From Niastella sp. OAS944 (GTDB lineage: Bacteria; Bacteroidota; Bacteroidia; Chitinophagales; Chitinophagaceae): a stretch of DNA of 64,000 bases. A model generated the notes under the pieces. It saw only the letters and a program-made list of their open reading frames with translations, was not told the origin of the DNA and did no database searches. The DNA is taken from NCBI GenBank assembly GCA_024809215.1, contig JANUBW010000004.1, positions 1-64,000 on the forward strand. The letters are read 5' to 3'. A program made the translations under genes and the position numbers. This document shows, piece by piece, positions 1-8,390 of the stretch; positions within the stretch are counted from its first letter, which is position 1; the number at the start of each line of letters is the position of its first letter.

Positions 1-1399
1 TTACTTTGTGCATCGGCGGTAACTGTAATAGCCCGTGTGCCAATGGTGAGATTCGCGCCTGCATATGTAAGATCGTAGTTCGCACTCAAGGCCAGTGTGC
101 CTTGATTAATAGCATAGCTTCCCACACTTTCACCGGCATCCCTGGTCAATGCGCCTGTAAAGGCATCGCTAAAGGCGAGACTGCCATTTGTTATTTGATA
201 AGTCAACACTGGGTCAGCATTGCCATAGGTCTTACTTTGTGCATCGGCGGTAACTGTAATAGCCCGTGTGCCAATGGTGAGATTAGCGCCTGCATATGTA
301 AGATCGTAGTTCGCACTCAAGGCCAGGGTGCCTTTTTGAATGGCGTATGCGCCTATATTTTCACCGGCATCCCTGGTCAATGCGCCTGTAAAGGCATCGC
401 TAAAGGCGAGACTGCCATTTGTTATTTGATACGTCAACGCAGGATCAGCATTGCCATAGGTCTTGCTCTTGGCATCGGCGGTGACAGTAATCGCCCGTGT
501 GGCAATGGTGAGATTCGCGCCTGCATATGTAAGATCGTAGTTCGCACTCAAGGCCAGGGTGCCTTGATTAATAGCATAGCTTCCCACACTTTCACCGGCA
601 TCCCTGGTCAATGCGCCTGTAAAGGCATCGCTAAAGGCGAGACTGCCATTTGTTATTTGATACGTCAACGCAGGATCAGCATTGCCATAGGTCTTACTTT
701 GCGCATCGGCGGTTACTGTAACAGCACGTGTTCCAATGGTGAGATTGGCTCCCACATAACTAAGCACATAGTTCGCATTTAAAGCAAGTGTATTTTGGGT
801 AATTGCACGTGTACCAATATTCTCTCCTGCATCCCGCGTAAGCTCACCACTAAACGCATCACTAAAGGCCAGGCTACCTGCGGTAATCTTATAAGTCAAT
901 TCAGGATCAGGATCGCCATAGGTCTTGCTTTGCGCATCGGCGGTGACTGTAACAGCACGTGTTCCAATGGTGAGATTGGCTCCCACATAACTAAGCACAT
1001 AGTTCGCATTTAACGTCAGCGTTCCCTGTTGAATAGCCCGGTCACCAATTTCCTCGCCAGCCGACCTGGTCAATTCGCCTGAGAAGCCATCACTACCAAC
1101 CAATGTGCCTGTAGTAATTTTATAGGTCAATGCAGGATCTGTATCACCATACGTTTTAGTTTTCGGGTCGGCCGTTACCGTTATAGCACGTGTACCAATG
1201 GTGAGCGTTCCATTTACATAAGTAAAACTATAATTAGCGGCAACGCCACCTGCTGGCACTATGGAATAATTTCCAATGCCAGTAGCTGCCGTTGCGGCAC
1301 TGGATGCAGTTGGTTGCGTAGTAAGATTTGTTGCACTCTCGCCACTTACAAAACCTGAGTAACTCACCGTAAACGCCGGATTGGCATCACCATACGTTT
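1..1399 (-). repeat. Tandem 231-bp MBG-coding repeats
   Basis: Unit boundaries fall at about 1, 232, 463, 694, 925, 1156 and 1399, marked by the recurring codons for the KTYG motif. The spacing is exactly 231 bp five times, then 243 bp. Units 1-231, 232-462 and 463-693 share long identical stretches and differ at few positions, while units above 694 diverge. This gradient suggests recent amplification or gene conversion toward the C-terminal side. Confidence 0.85.
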
Positions 1400-2555
1400 T
1401 AGTCTTATTATCGGCCGTAACCGTTAAGGTCGCTTTATTCACCGTTAATGTTACCGCATTACTGGTAGTTGTTTTAACCGGACTACAAAATGAAGCCACA
1501 CACCGGTATTGATACCCATTATACGATGCCGGCGGCTTTATTAAATTAAGCGAGTTGGTAGTTACACCTGAATATATACTGCCATTTGAAATATTATTCC
1601 AGGCCCCGCCCCCATTGGTGGATTCCTGCCACTGGTATGTAGCATTACTGGTTTGAAAAGTAAATAAAGCATCATTTCCATAAGTGACCGTTTGCGCACC
1701 TGGTTGCGAAACAACCGAGGGCGCCACACAGGCGTTAACAGTCAAAATAGGATGTTGATCTACACTTCCTGTTTTTTGAATGGGAACATTATTGGGAGGG
1801 GTAAATACATATGTATTAAGTTCAGAAGCCTTCGAAGTAAGCGTGTAGTTGGTTGCAGAGGCCACTACCGGACTGGTAGCTGTAAAAGTAATATCTACAT
1901 AAGGCGGGTTCGGACTAACATTCCCCTGTAAACCACCGCCCGTGGGCGCCTTACATCGTATAACACTGGTTGTACTGTTGTATCCATTGGTATAACCGGC
2001 GCCGGTTTCAAACGAAAACGTTGAACTTGCATTGGCCGAAGTTGAAATACCTGTGGTAGCAATACCGGTAAGAGCGGTAGGTATTGCAATCTCTATTGAT
2101 TTAATAGCAGCAGAACCACCACCGTTTGAAATATTAGTAACCCTGATAGTAAATGAACTAGTTGCGCCCGAATTGATAGACGTGGGTGTTATAACTGCAG
2201 TAAAACTATTTGCATCGGTAAACGTTGTCGTTGCCGTAAACCCCGAGCTTATGCCCGTTGCCGTTAAAGTAAAATTCTCACCCAAATGAAACGACTGAAT
2301 TGTAAATTCATCATTCCTGATATGCCCGTTAACATCAGCCGTTGCATATAATATAGTATTGCCGTGAGTAATGGTAGAATGATCTATCTCCAACTTCACC
2401 TGCTCACCGGGGCGCCAGCCATCGCCTTCAATAATTACCACTTCGCCAGGCTGATAATCGAGTTTATCAGTATATACAGTTGGTATTGTTTGGCCAATAG
2501 AGGTTATGGCCAAGAGTAGGGTGATAAGGGTCACCAGCACACCTTTGGTTTGCAT
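1..2555 (-). CDS. MBG-domain (Ig-like repeat) secreted surface protein, C-terminus outside window
   Basis: The frame is open from an ATG at 2555 to the window edge (about 851 codons). It begins with a signal peptide (MQTKGVLVTLITLLLAITS...), followed by a region typical of large Bacteroidota adhesin-like proteins, with an Ig-like segment around residues 290-380 (YQWQESTNGGGAW, YQYRCVASF). Next come tandem MBG-type domains, each with an ITVTADAQSKTYGxADP motif and ending in YDLTYAGANLTIGTRA. Six units are visible. Five have a period of 231 bp (77 residues) and the first is 243 bp. The three units nearest the edge are almost identical in DNA. Domains of this kind occur in large cell-surface or T9SS-exported proteins; the export signal would lie beyond the window. 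The exact ligand is unknown. Long open frames on the other strand here are shadows of the repeats. Confidence 0.85.
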   Translation of the reverse strand, partial: MQTKGVLVTLITLLLAITSIGQTIPTVYTDKLDYQPGEVVIIEGDGWRPGEQVKLEIDHSTITHGNTILYATADVNGHIRNDEFTIQSFHLGENFTLTATGISSGFTATTTFTDANSFTAVITPTSINSGATSSFTIRVTNISNGGGSAAIKSIEIAIPTALTGIATTGISTSANASSTFSFETGAGYTNGYNSTTSVIRCKAPTGGGLQGNVSPNPPYVDITFTATSPVVASATNYTLTSKASELNTYVFTPPNNVPIQKTGSVDQHPILTVNACVAPSVVSQPGAQTVTYGNDALFTFQTSNATYQWQESTNGGGAWNNISNGSIYSGVTTNSLNLIKPPASYNGYQYRCVASFCSPVKTTTSNAVTLTVNKATLTVTADNKTKTYGDANPAFTVSYSGFVSGESATNLTTQPTASSAATAATGIGNYSIVPAGGVAANYSFTYVNGTLTIGTRAITVTADPKTKTYGDTDPALTYKITTGTLVGSDGFSGELTRSAGEEIGDRAIQQGTLTLNANYVLSYVGANLTIGTRAVTVTADAQSKTYGDPDPELTYKITAGSLAFSDAFSGELTRDAGENIGTRAITQNTLALNANYVLSYVGANLTIGTRAVTVTADAQSKTYGNADPALTYQITNGSLAFSDAFTGALTRDAGESVGSYAINQGTLALSANYDLTYAGANLTIATRAITVTADAKSKTYGNADPALTYQITNGSLAFSDAFTGALTRDAGENIGAYAIQKGTLALSANYDLTYAGANLTIGTRAITVTADAQSKTYGNADPVLTYQITNGSLAFSDAFTGALTRDAGESVGSYAINQGTLALSANYDLTYAGANLTIGTRAITVTADAQS

Positions 2556-2772
2556 AAGCAGCAGACGTTTAAAGTTTCCTTATGTAATGATTAAACGGAG
2601 TAACGGAGGTTTTTCGAAGAATGTTAAGAAAGGAATAGGTCTTGTAATAAAAACTTGTTATTAAAAATAATACAATCTCCGACATATAGATAATTATATG
2701 AATTCAATCGGTGTTTTTATTTTTTATTTGATACAGATCAACAGTTTATTATGACGATGGTCATTAAAAACA

Positions 2773-2807
2773 AGCAGCCCTGGTATTTTGCAAATACCAG
2801 GGCTGCT
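2773..2807 (-). terminator. Rho-independent terminator after the CNNM/CorC gene
   Basis: A perfect 16-bp stem (2773-2788 with 2792-2807) has a 3-nt loop and is followed on the minus strand by GTTTTTAATG. It sits just downstream of the stop codon of the minus-strand gene ending at 2827. The rest of 2556-2826 is AT-rich spacer in which nothing else was recognised. Confidence 0.85.
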
Positions 2808-2826
2808 ATTCTTTCATGTAAGAACG

Positions 2827-4101
2827 TTATTTTCGGGTGATCATCACTTTGTCAATTTTAGGCCCGTCCATATCCATTATCTCAAACTCAAAACCATTCC
2901 ACCCTATCACCTCCCCTACCTTAGGAATATAACTTAACTGATGTAATATCAGTCCGGCCAGGGTATTGTAGTCGCCTTCCTCATAGTCATTTTCCGTTAC
3001 ATTAAAGTAGTTCAGGAATTCAAAGAACGGATAGGCGCCATCGGCCAGCCAGCAATTATCGTCGCGCTTTATTATCTGGTACTCCTGCTGATTGTATTCG
3101 GTAACATCACCTATCAAGGCATCGAGTATGTCGTCCATACTCACCATGCCCTGAACGGAACCGTATTCGTCCAACACAAACGCATAATGTATTTTACTTT
3201 CTTTAAAATTCTCCAGCACTTTATAGGCCGGCGTTGATTCAGGCACCATAACCGGCTGTTTAAGGAATTGCGCCAGGTTAAAATCATTTCCTTTGAATTC
3301 TTTAGGGAAGATATCTTTTACCGACACAACACCTATAAGGTTATCGGGTGTTTTGCGATATACCGGGTACACCGAATGCGATTCAATTTGCGCTCTTTCC
3401 TTTATACCCTTAAGATCATCGGTAATATTAAAACACAATAAGTCGCTGCGGTGCGTCATCAGCTCGCTTACTTTACGATCGCCCAGGGCAAATACGCGCT
3501 GTACTATATTTTGTTCTATTTGTTGAATTTCGCCACCCAGGGCGCTTTCCTGCACTATGGCCCTTATTTCTTCTTCACTTACATGGCCTTCTTTTCGTTC
3601 TTTCAAACCAAAAATACTCAGGAACAGATCGTTGGTTTTGGTAAGCAGCCAAATAAATGGCTTGGTGATAATGGATATAATGGTCATGGGGCGCGCCACC
3701 AGTGAAGCGATGCTTTCCGGGAACATCAATCCTATACGTTTGGGTATCAGTTCGCCAAATACAATTGAAAAGAAGGTTACGACAATTACGATAACCGCAA
3801 CGGCTATGGTTTGCGCATAGGGTGCCAAAACCGGTATGCCCATAATGGCCGCTTTCAGGTCCTCCTCAATTTTTTCACCACTAAAGATACCGGTAAGAAT
3901 ACCAATAAGCGTAATTCCTATTTGTACCGTGCTTAAAAATGTATTGGGGTTGTTTGCCAGTGCCAGGGCGCGACGGGCATTACTGTTCCCTTTTTTTGCA
4001 GCACTTTCGAGTTTGAATTTTCTTGCTGAAACCAATGCGATCTCGCTCATGGAAAAAATACCATTGAGCAGGATCAAAAACAGAATAATTAAGATTTCCA
4101 T
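2827..4101 (-). CDS. CNNM/CorC-family membrane protein (DUF21, CBS pair, CorC_HlyC), 'hemolysin family'
   Basis: An inner-membrane protein of the CNNM/CorC (TlyC) family, whose members are linked to Mg2+ or Co2+ efflux. The N-terminal DUF21 region has hydrophobic helices (MEILIILFLILLNGIFSMSEIALVSARK; later LAPYAQTIAVAVIVIVVTFFSIVFGELIPKRIGL). A CBS pair follows (VSELMTHRSDLLCF; IHYAFVLDEYGSVQGMVSMDDILDALIG), then a C-terminal CorC_HlyC domain (LAGLILHQLSYIPKVGEVI). I use the ATG at 4101 because the family starts just before the first helix. An in-frame ATG at 4128 would add nine residues. The name hemolysin is historical; transport is the likelier role. Confidence 0.85.
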   Translation of the reverse strand: MEILIILFLILLNGIFSMSEIALVSARKFKLESAAKKGNSNARRALALANNPNTFLSTVQIGITLIGILTGIFSGEKIEEDLKAAIMGIPVLAPYAQTIAVAVIVIVVTFFSIVFGELIPKRIGLMFPESIASLVARPMTIISIITKPFIWLLTKTNDLFLSIFGLKERKEGHVSEEEIRAIVQESALGGEIQQIEQNIVQRVFALGDRKVSELMTHRSDLLCFNITDDLKGIKERAQIESHSVYPVYRKTPDNLIGVVSVKDIFPKEFKGNDFNLAQFLKQPVMVPESTPAYKVLENFKESKIHYAFVLDEYGSVQGMVSMDDILDALIGDVTEYNQQEYQIIKRDDNCWLADGAYPFFEFLNYFNVTENDYEEGDYNTLAGLILHQLSYIPKVGEVIGWNGFEFEIMDMDGPKIDKVMITRK

Positions 4102-4177
4102 ATCACCAGGTTGCAAAGACACAGCCATTCAGCTATGCTTTATTCTTTCAAAATATATTGTGCAAAATTACTGATTG

Positions 4178-5362
4178 TCAGGAGAAGGAAGGAATATATT
4201 CCTTCCTGTTCGTTTTCTTTATCACAATTTTATGGCACTGGTTGAATTTGGCAAACGCTTTAATGGCATCTGCAATTTTACCAATGGTCACCTTGCTGAG
4301 TTTTACCGGCTCAAAATGCAGGTTATGGATGGTTAGCACCTGTTGTTTACGTTCGGCTTTTGAATCCATTCGGGCAACAAAGGTATTGCCCACCAAAATG
4401 GGGAGCGAAAAATAACCGTATTTACGTTTTGGTGCGGGCACAAAACATTCTATCTGGTAATCGAATTCAAAGAAATCTTTTAACCGGTGCCTGAACACAT
4501 TCAGGGTATCGAATGGAGAAAGAACAAATGCATCGCCCGATAGTTCGATCTTTTTGTTTCTATACTTACGTAGCATGTAAAGCGGGGCGGTTGTTAACCC
4601 TTCTACCGCAACCTGGCAAACCTCTCCTTCTGCCACCATTTTCTCCAATTCCTTTTTTACTACATTATTCTTTACCCGGCGGGCGCGCCAGGCAATTTCT
4701 TTTACATAGGCAATACCCAGCGACTGTAAGGTGCGGCGAATAATATAGCGGGCAAATTCTTCGGGTGATGGCAGCGTGGTATCGATGTCGTTGGGGACCA
4801 GATTAGCCGGCAGATCATACACTTTGTGAAATTCCTTTGTGCGGGTTACGCCCAACCTACCGTCGAAGTATAACCTCTCCAGCGCAATTTTCGATGGGCG
4901 CCAATCCCACCAGCCGGAGCTGGCCACTTCGCGATCATTGTCAAAATCCTTTACCATCAGCGGGCCTTCGCGGGCAATTCTGTCGAGCACTCTTTCCATT
5001 AAATTGATCTCGGGTTGCGTGAGCGGATCGCGCGCAAGCGCAAAACTTTCTTTTACGTTCAATGAAAAACGGAAATCGTTCATTGGCATATACCCTGCAT
5101 CGGCAAGAAAATATTCAAATATCCGTCCGTCTGCCTGCAGCTCATCGAGCCATTCCTTTTTATAGTCGGGCACACGGGAGGCAATGGCGTGGTGATGTGC
5201 CCGTTCTACTACCATATTGGTATCTATTTGAACATACCCCAGGTGATCTATAAGTTTGTAAACGGCTTCGCGTCCCTTGCCAAACTGGGCAGGCCGCGAC
5301 AGGCCGGCTGCATGAAGAATGATCTTTCTGGCTTGTGACTTGGTGAGAATAAGCTGGCTCAT
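4178..5362 (-). CDS. Winged-helix protein of the YcaQ/AlkX DNA glycosylase family
   Basis: The product is 394 residues when started at the ATG at 5362 (MSQLILTKSQARKIILHAAGL). It has the features of the YcaQ-like winged helix family (HTH_42): an N-terminal helix-turn-helix region (GYVQIDTNMVVERAHHHAIASR), a WWDWRPSKIALERLYFDGRLGVT segment, and a basic C-terminal part with LVGNTFVARMDSKAERK. E. coli YcaQ acts on interstrand cross-links, so a repair role is plausible but inferred. The frame stays open up to 5500, but those extra codons translate the short intergenic repeat words at 5402-5511, so they are not taken as coding. Confidence 0.8.
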   Translation of the reverse strand: MSQLILTKSQARKIILHAAGLSRPAQFGKGREAVYKLIDHLGYVQIDTNMVVERAHHHAIASRVPDYKKEWLDELQADGRIFEYFLADAGYMPMNDFRFSLNVKESFALARDPLTQPEINLMERVLDRIAREGPLMVKDFDNDREVASSGWWDWRPSKIALERLYFDGRLGVTRTKEFHKVYDLPANLVPNDIDTTLPSPEEFARYIIRRTLQSLGIAYVKEIAWRARRVKNNVVKKELEKMVAEGEVCQVAVEGLTTAPLYMLRKYRNKKIELSGDAFVLSPFDTLNVFRHRLKDFFEFDYQIECFVPAPKRKYGYFSLPILVGNTFVARMDSKAERKQQVLTIHNLHFEPVKLSKVTIGKIADAIKAFAKFNQCHKIVIKKTNRKEYIPSFS

Positions 5363-5401
5363 AAGGAGGCGTAAATATACTAAAAAAGAGCGAGCCTTGG
5401 T

Positions 5402-5511
5402 GGTGAATGGTGAATGGTGAATAGTGAGTGGTGAATAGTGAGTGGGGCGCCGATTATTCTGGATGACTAAAAATTCGCGAGTCCACTCACAACTCACCAC
5501 TCACAACTGAC
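5402..5511. repeat. Mirrored array of 7-nt words (intergenic hairpin)
   Basis: The left arm consists of 7-nt words GGTGAAT x3, AGTGAGT, GGTGAAT, AGTGAGT (5402-5443). The right arm consists of the complementary-type words CACTCAC, AACTCAC, CACTCAC, AACTGAC (5484-5511). The arms can pair over about 22 bp with few mismatches. The element lies between two minus-strand genes, just downstream of the PHP gene, where a terminator would be expected. Confidence 0.75.
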
Positions 5512-5515
5512 CTTA

Positions 5516-6640
5516 TCATTTCACTGCCACCTGCAAACTAACCACAGGATGGCTCTTAGGTGCATTGACAGCACTCAGCACTTCAAATGGCAGTTCTACA
5601 TTGGTGAGTTTGTAAACCGTTTTAACCTGAATTACTGTTTTTTCACCGGGCTTCAGCGTTAATACATCTGAATGTTCGGTAAAAGAATATTTCGATTTGT
5701 TTTGTACCGTGAATGCCGAACTGGTCACATTCTCTATCTCAACTTCCAGCACCGTAGTTTTATCAAGATATTTGGCGCTGTTGATCTTCAGCGATTCTTT
5801 TATAAGTGGTATCAACACCTCATCGCGGCCAATGAGCAGGTCTTTAAAGAATACCACCGTTTTGTGGTTCATTAAACCTTCTTTAATTGATTCTATGGAA
5901 GCTTCTTTGCTAAAAACGAGCGTAATGGGACGGTGTCCGCCTTTTGGCACGCCAAAGGTCCAGTCAACCAGTTGGTGCACATCGCTGGTACCCATAATGG
6001 TCATGTTATTTTCAAGGGCAATTTGCAACGCTTCTTCCGAATAAGAGCCATCGTTCACCACTTCAATACCATCGAGCAGCTTTTCTTTAATAAGTGCTTT
6101 ATGCATGGGCGTAAGTGTCGACATGCCATCGGGGCACTGACGCGTCCACATAGGATGGTTCCAGAAAGTAAAAGCGCTTTGTCTTTTAGCTTCCCTGAAC
6201 ACTTCCATAGAATCGCTGATGAGCATTTTATTAGCGTCGTTAATAAAGATGGCATTGCAGTGGCCGGGCGGCATATTGCGGGTGATTTCAGAACCGCGAA
6301 TGATCAACAGCTTATGATCTTTGGCTTCTTTCAATGCCAGTTCATATGAGCGGTTGCGATCGGGATGCGGAATATCGGCCTTATGTGGCTGGTACTCCAG
6401 ATGCTCAGTAAGCGAAATAGCATCCAGTCCGTCGGCCAGGGCTTCGGCAACGCGAATGTCGGGCCATACGCTGCCATCGCTAAAAACAGTATGCTGGTGC
6501 AGGTCGCATTTCATGACCTTATAACCGGGCACATCCGGGAATTTGAGGGCGCGTTCTAACTTATGACTATGATCTTCTGTTTGGGGAAAAGCGGAAAATG
6601 AAGTTATACTTAATAATAAACCAGGCAACAAAGTGCGCAT
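5516..6640 (-). CDS. PHP-domain phosphoesterase, exported (Sb-PDE-like)
   Basis: A 374-residue exported protein with a PHP (polymerase and histidinol phosphatase) metal-binding fold. The start at 6640 gives a clean signal peptide (MRTLLPGLLLSITSFSAFPQ). Metal-ligand motifs appear in family order: DLHQHTVFSDG (HxH), SLTEHLEY, RGSEIT, GHCNAIFI, TFWNHPMW and GTSDVHQ. The C-terminal ~110 residues look like a beta-sandwich (VEIENVTSSAFTVQNKS). Such proteins hydrolyse phosphodiester or phosphomonoester bonds in the periplasm; the substrate is not apparent. An in-frame upstream start (6727) would bury the signal peptide 29 residues in. Confidence 0.8.
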   Translation of the reverse strand: MRTLLPGLLLSITSFSAFPQTEDHSHKLERALKFPDVPGYKVMKCDLHQHTVFSDGSVWPDIRVAEALADGLDAISLTEHLEYQPHKADIPHPDRNRSYELALKEAKDHKLLIIRGSEITRNMPPGHCNAIFINDANKMLISDSMEVFREAKRQSAFTFWNHPMWTRQCPDGMSTLTPMHKALIKEKLLDGIEVVNDGSYSEEALQIALENNMTIMGTSDVHQLVDWTFGVPKGGHRPITLVFSKEASIESIKEGLMNHKTVVFFKDLLIGRDEVLIPLIKESLKINSAKYLDKTTVLEVEIENVTSSAFTVQNKSKYSFTEHSDVLTLKPGEKTVIQVKTVYKLTNVELPFEVLSAVNAPKSHPVVSLQVAVK

Positions 6641-6766
6641 AGAAAACAATTTTAACGGCGGAAGATAGAGCAATTTACTGCTGCGAAATATTAATTCAAT
6701 ATGAAATCTAATTGAATACAGCCGCAAAAAGCGGCATCAACATGTCAAAGAACTTATTGTTATAAA

Positions 6767-6792
6767 AGCCATCCCGAAGAATCGGGACGGCT
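6767..6792 (-). terminator. Rho-independent terminator after the gene ending at 6829
   Basis: An 11-bp stem AGCCATCCCGA / TCGGGACGGCT (one G:U), followed on the minus strand by TTTTAT. It ends transcription of the 6829-7413 gene. Confidence 0.75.
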
Positions 6793-6828
6793 GTTTATTT
6801 TATGGCAACGAATTAAGAACGGCAGGTC

Positions 6829-7413
6829 TTATGAACCATTAAGCGTGATCACCTGGCTGGCTTTATTACCCGGCAGGTCTTTCGCCGTTACCTGAATAAT
6901 GCTACCGCTTAACGCAGCATTAGCTTGCGTGGCCTTGTAGAACCATTCATTTCTGTTTATCGGGTTCAGAATGGCATTGCCTTCTTCTACCAATACGCCA
7001 GCGGCGGTTTTAATACTCACGGTTACTTCAACAACCCTGAAATCGTCCCTTGCATCTACAACGATCGTAGTTCCAACAGTACCATTATACGCTGAGGCAT
7101 CGACACCTTTTACTACGGGCGCTTTCAGATAATCTCTGAAGGCAACGTTATAGGCAGTTCTGCCCGCTTGTGTTTTTGCCTTTTTCTGATACTCAGCTTT
7201 AAGTTTAGCATCAGAAATTGCACCGGTTGCATATCCCGCTGCGGCGGCAAACAGGTCTCTTACTTTTTCCTGTTGCTCGGTGGGTTTTGCATTTTTATCG
7301 GTTGTAGGCATACGTGTTATAAACGTTTCATCTCCGCGTTTACGATAAACGAATTGTTTACCAACATTACCACTTGCACCGCGGACGAGCAAGTTATCTT
7401 TTATCTTAGCCAT
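6829..7413 (-). CDS. Conserved Bacteroidota hypothetical protein with basic GNVGKQFVYR N-terminus and Ig-like C-terminus
   Basis: A 194-residue protein without signal peptide or membrane segment. The first ~60 residues (MAKIKDNLLVRGASGNVGKQ, then FVYRKRGDETFITRMPTT and a PTEQQEKVRDLFAAAAGYA helix) resemble in layout the DUF6266-type N-terminus found in many uncharacterised Bacteroidota proteins. The C-terminal ~90 residues look like a small beta-sandwich (VVDARDDFRVVEVTVSIKTAAGVLVEEGNAI ... IIQVTAKDLPGNKASQVITL). Function is unknown. Its 5' side faces two phased repeat arrays (7579-7715, 7768-7872) and a LytTR-only regulator, so it may be a target of that regulator; that link is inference. 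Confidence 0.7.
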   Translation of the reverse strand: MAKIKDNLLVRGASGNVGKQFVYRKRGDETFITRMPTTDKNAKPTEQQEKVRDLFAAAAGYATGAISDAKLKAEYQKKAKTQAGRTAYNVAFRDYLKAPVVKGVDASAYNGTVGTTIVVDARDDFRVVEVTVSIKTAAGVLVEEGNAILNPINRNEWFYKATQANAALSGSIIQVTAKDLPGNKASQVITLNGS

Positions 7414-7578
7414 AGTTAGGCGTTTTAATTGTTAGAGAAAATGTTTCGAATCTTTGTAAATAATCACTGATGAAGAATGCCATTCAAGTCGCTCCTCTCG
7501 TTTGGCATTAAGCGAAGCATCATCAGCAACGATTAACGACTCAAAAGTAGTAGTAAAACCGCCTCATTTTTTGAAAAT

Positions 7579-7715
7579 GGGTCGGGCTGTTCCAAAATCA
7601 GGGACGAGTATCGAAGAAACCTGGGACGAATGACATTTTGTATAGGGACCCACTGTTTTTTTAGGGACGAACGCTGGAAAAACCAGGGACGAAGGTTAAC
7701 AAAAGCAGGGACGAA
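7579..7715. promoter_or_regulatory. GGGACGAA iterons at 22-bp spacing
   Basis: GGGACGAA or a one- to two-base variant begins at 7601 (GGGACGAG), 7623, 7645 (GGGACCCA), 7664, 7686 and 7708, with a degenerate copy (GGGTCGGG) at 7579. Spacing is 22, 22, 22, 19, 22, 22, about two helical turns, so the copies lie on one DNA face. LytTR proteins are known to bind pairs of ~9-bp direct repeats about two turns apart, and a LytTR-only gene follows at 7957. The region 7414-7956 has no other gene. Confidence 0.7.
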
Positions 7716-7767
7716 TGACCTTTCTACCACTATAAATAGCTCAAACATGCATAAAAAATCGCTAAAG

Positions 7768-7872
7768 CATGTGTGAACCATGTGTCAAACATGTGTGTTC
7801 CATTGGTAAAGTACCCCGTTTGATACATGGTTCACACATGGATGACACAAGGTTCACATAAGGTTTACCCAA
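7768..7872. repeat. Mirrored array of 11-nt words upstream of the LytTR gene
   Basis: Left words are ATGTGTGAACC, ATGTGTCAAAC, ATGTGTGTTCC (7769-7801). Right words are GTTTGATACAT, GGTTCACACAT, GGATGACACAA, GGTTCACATAA, GGTTTACCCAA (7818-7872). Positions 7768-7790 and 7818-7840 form a 23-bp inverted repeat with one mismatch. A second, mutually awkward pairing exists between about 7800-7810 and 7864-7875 (CCATTGG with CCAATGG). Confidence 0.75.
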
Positions 7873-7909
7873 TGGAAGTAAAAAACGCCGGAGCAAATAC
7901 CCAAAATAG

Positions 7910-7917
7910 TATATTTG
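7910..7917 (+). promoter_or_regulatory. Candidate -7 element (TATATTTG) for the LytTR gene
   Basis: An exact match to the Bacteroidota -7 consensus TAnnTTTG, 39 bp before the ATG at 7957. No clear -33 TTTG is present at the usual distance, which would fit a promoter that needs activation from the arrays upstream. Confidence 0.5.
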
Positions 7918-7956
7918 ACTATCAGCTACTTATTAATCAATTAACCCTTAGCAATT

Positions 7957-8355
7957 ATGTACAACAAACACTTCTTTCTCAGGCAGGATGGTGTTCTGAA
8001 GAAAATAGATCTGGACGGTATTGTTTACATTGAAGCGGCAAAAAATTACACGAAGTTTTACAGTACAGACGACATTTACATGGCACGTATTACGTTCGAT
8101 GCCGCCATGGACCTGTTACCGGAAAATAAATTTTTACGGGTACACCGCTCGTTTGCAGCCGCAGCAGAACATATTGATGTTATAGAAAGAGATAGTGTAA
8201 GATTTGTAAGTATACGAACGGAGATACCGGTTTCAAAAAAGTGGTATGCAGCACTTGCAAATCAGGTTATTATTCTTGATACAGCGAATATTGATATCAG
8301 GAAAGTAAAAAGAACAAAGGCTTTTAAGAATAAGATATTGCTTGCACGCAGATAG
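7957..8355 (+). CDS. LytTR-domain DNA-binding protein (stand-alone)
   Basis: A 132-residue protein made almost entirely of a LytTR DNA-binding domain: FFLRQDGVLKKIDLDGIVYIEAAKNYTKFYS, then FLRVHRSFAAAAEHIDVIERDSV and a basic tail (DIRKVKRTKAFKNKILLARR). There is no receiver domain or membrane anchor, so its activity is not set by an obvious phospho-relay. The start ATG follows a TATATTTG element. Phased repeats immediately upstream are the natural candidates for its own binding sites, giving autoregulation and possibly control of the divergent gene at 6829-7413. An overlapping frame beginning at 7827 lacks recognisable features. Confidence 0.85.
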   Translation: MYNKHFFLRQDGVLKKIDLDGIVYIEAAKNYTKFYSTDDIYMARITFDAAMDLLPENKFLRVHRSFAAAAEHIDVIERDSVRFVSIRTEIPVSKKWYAALANQVIILDTANIDIRKVKRTKAFKNKILLARR

Positions 8356-8390
8356 ATAGCGACTGTATTCCCCCGATCATAACTTCGCTT

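Noticed and set aside
6-1013. Long plus-strand open frames with a Cys- and Gly-rich repeated product
   Set aside because: They are antisense to the MBG repeats. Their periodicity simply follows the 231-bp coding repeat of the minus-strand gene, which has a signal peptide and recognisable domains.
5363-5500. N-terminal extension of the YcaQ-like protein
   Set aside because: The extra residues (HYSPLTIHHSPFTT) are a translation of the GGTGAAT/AGTGAGT word array, and family members begin near the ATG at 5362.
6829-7413. Prophage structural gene
   Set aside because: The N-terminus resembles DUF6266-type proteins sometimes thought phage-like, but no phage gene, integrase or att site is nearby.
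7827-8033. 68-codon ORF overlapping the LytTR gene
   Set aside because: It starts inside the 11-nt word array and shares its second half with the well-supported LytTR frame.
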